A stretch of DNA of 64,000 nt from Thermodesulfobacteriota bacterium. GTDB taxonomy: Bacteria > Desulfobacterota > Desulfobacteria > Desulfobacterales > Desulfosudaceae. Where the stretch lies: positions 248,001-312,000 of the forward strand of contig JBFMDX010000002.1 of NCBI GenBank assembly GCA_040753795.1. Reading direction: 5' to 3'. Under the pieces are notes generated by a model that was not told where the DNA came from, made no database searches, and saw only the letters and a list, made by a program, of their open reading frames with translations. Within the stretch, counting starts at the first letter, position 1. Every line of letters begins with the position of its first letter. The position numbers were made by a program, and so were the translations under genes. Below are positions 63,109 through 64,000 of this stretch, one piece after another.

Positions 63109-63397
63109 GAAGGAGAGAACCCCATCTGGTACTAAACAACTGAAAGAATCTGTATTCCAACCAGAATTCAGAGAGGATCTGCGGTACTGGGTGGAGACTG
63201 ATCGCAAGACAGCTCTTCGAGTTTTTCAACTGATCGAGGCGATTATGCGAGACCCCTTTCAGGGTATTGGTAAGCCTGAACCGCTTAAGTTTTTAGGCGC
63301 TGGTGTCTGGTCTCGTCGGATAACGCAGGAACATCGGCTGGTTTATGTCGTTGAACATGATAAAGTCGATTTTGTGCAAGCACGTTATCATTATTGA
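63101..63397 (+). CDS. yoeB: YoeB-family mRNA-cleaving toxin
   Basis: About 98 residues. The start is uncertain: TTG 63101, with AAGAGG six bases upstream, is preferred; ATG 63077 is possible but lacks a ribosome binding site. The fold is YoeB/RelE: VFQPEFREDLRYWVETDRKTALRVFQLIEAIMRDPFQGIGKPEPLK, then WSRRITQEHRLVYVVEHD and the catalytic C-terminal RYHY. Conserved catalytic Glu, Arg and His are all present, so it should be active. It cleaves mRNA at the ribosomal A site when freed from YefM. Its 5' end overlaps the antitoxin's stop. Confidence 0.9.
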   Translation: MSKKERTPSGTKQLKESVFQPEFREDLRYWVETDRKTALRVFQLIEAIMRDPFQGIGKPEPLKFLGAGVWSRRITQEHRLVYVVEHDKVDFVQARYHY

Positions 63398-63477
63398 AAA
63401 TCAACAAGCCGTCAACCTATCGTCTTCTGAGAACAAAAGGATATAATAAAAAAACCAATCAAGGCGGGAAGAACACC

Positions 63478-64000
63478 ATGCCGTTTTTAAACAGAGACAA
63501 CGCATCCATATATTATGAGGATACCGGGGCTGGTGAGCCGGTGGTGGCCGTTCACGGCCTGATCGAAAACACCGCCTACTGGAACCTTTCCGGGATAACC
63601 GGCCGGCTGACAATGGCCGGGTATCGGGTGGCGGCCATGGACATGCGCGGCCATGGCCGCACCGTGACGGCGGGCGAACCGGCCGGTGATGACGCCGAAA
63701 CCGTGGCCGCGGATTTTGAAGCACTGGCCGATCATCTCGGCCTGGGCCGCTTTTACCTGCTGACCCATTCTACCGGCGGTTTCGCGGCCTCCCGCTGGGC
63801 CATGAACAACAGCGCCCGTCTGGCCGGGCTGATCCTGACCAACACCAGTTCGGCCACCAGCCCGTTCCCGGGCACAAAGGAGCAACGGGATCAGTTCTAT
63901 GAAAAGTTTGCCGCCAGTTTTGAAAAACAGACCTGGGAACAGATCATAGAATACGTCAAGCGCAAGCCCTTTCCCTTTTTCCGGGGGATCGCCGAGACGA
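63478..64000 (+). CDS. Alpha/beta hydrolase, 5' part (runs off the right edge)
   Basis: About 174 codons are visible from ATG 63478, after GGCGGGAAG. The alpha/beta hydrolase start is clear: a YYEDTGAGEPVVAVHGLIEN segment with the HG oxyanion loop, MDMRGHGRT (the usual D.RGHG.S) and the nucleophile elbow LLTHSTGGFAA, with Ser at about 100. The elbow's first Gly is replaced by Thr (THSTGG), a tolerated variant. The catalytic His is beyond the window. A TATAAT box lies 30 bases upstream at 63442. Substrate unknown. Confidence 0.8.
   Translation, partial: MPFLNRDNASIYYEDTGAGEPVVAVHGLIENTAYWNLSGITGRLTMAGYRVAAMDMRGHGRTVTAGEPAGDDAETVAADFEALADHLGLGRFYLLTHSTGGFAASRWAMNNSARLAGLILTNTSSATSPFPGTKEQRDQFYEKFAASFEKQTWEQIIEYVKRKPFPFFRGIAET

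Overview
The window reads as chromosome of a GC-rich, Gram-negative anaerobe of the Desulfobacterota (Deltaproteobacteria), most like Desulfobacterales/Desulfosarcina-type sulfate reducers. This is an inference from gene content and codon style. The supporting genes are ammonia-forming nitrite reductase NrfHA, a TamB/Omp85 outer-membrane pair, a sigma-54 activator next to a -24/-12 promoter, a stand-alone AICAR transformylase, many TPR and glycan proteins and an ADP-forming acyl-CoA synthetase subunit. I saw no rRNA, tRNA, CRISPR array, phage or transposase gene.

Layout. 1-8.2 kb is a surface-glycan region: the tail of a spermidine-synthase-like membrane protein, a large YfhO-like membrane protein ending in a discoidin domain, a DegT aminotransferase, two family-2 glycosyltransferases (one fused to a degenerate methyltransferase-like domain) and a radical SAM protein. 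8.3-11.6 kb holds an AICAR transformylase and an RNase II/R-type exonuclease, tail to tail. 11.7-14.9 kb is a promoter-led unit of one tiny membrane protein and two tandem arylsulfotransferase-like paralogues, the first with an internal 81-bp duplication. 15-24.7 kb contains a CoA-disulfide-reductase-like flavoprotein, a heterodimeric ABC exporter, a lipoprotein hydrolase, a nitroreductase and ComEC. 25.2-30.7 kb is a three-gene export/surface unit (TPR plus beta-barrel, FecR-domain protein, beta-helix protein ending in a Gly-rich Cys-Phe-Ile tail) closed by a strong terminator. 30.8-33.9 kb is a tight asnB, glutamate-cysteine-ligase-like, glutaredoxin operon whose 3' end was captured by a 123-bp inverted-repeat element.

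34-40.3 kb has a ketopantoate-reductase-like protein, a PAS-only protein, a saccharopine-dehydrogenase-like protein, an AtuA/DUF1446 protein and a DEAD-box helicase preceded by a promoter plus intrinsic terminator (attenuator leader or small RNA). 40.5-44.5 kb is a sensor kinase followed by nrfHA. 44.5-51.2 kb is tamB plus a seven-POTRA Omp85 protein. 51.4-55.3 kb is a sigma-54 enhancer-binding regulator, a palindrome, a sigma-54 promoter, an unknown 191-aa protein and glutamate dehydrogenase, ending in a strong terminator; the arrangement suggests a nitrogen-linked regulon. 55.4-64 kb has a TPR/GT-C-like membrane protein, a hopanoid-type epimerase, an AsmA-like protein translationally coupled to an acyl-CoA synthetase subunit, a PilZ protein, a repeat-like intergenic stretch, a YefM-YoeB toxin-antitoxin pair with TGTACA operators, and the start of an alpha/beta hydrolase.

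Most genes are closely packed, with several tail-to-tail 3' overlaps. The best candidates for something new are the 25-30.7 kb trio, the arylsulfotransferase locus, the sigma-54/191-aa protein/GdhA unit, the helicase leader and the inverted-repeat element.
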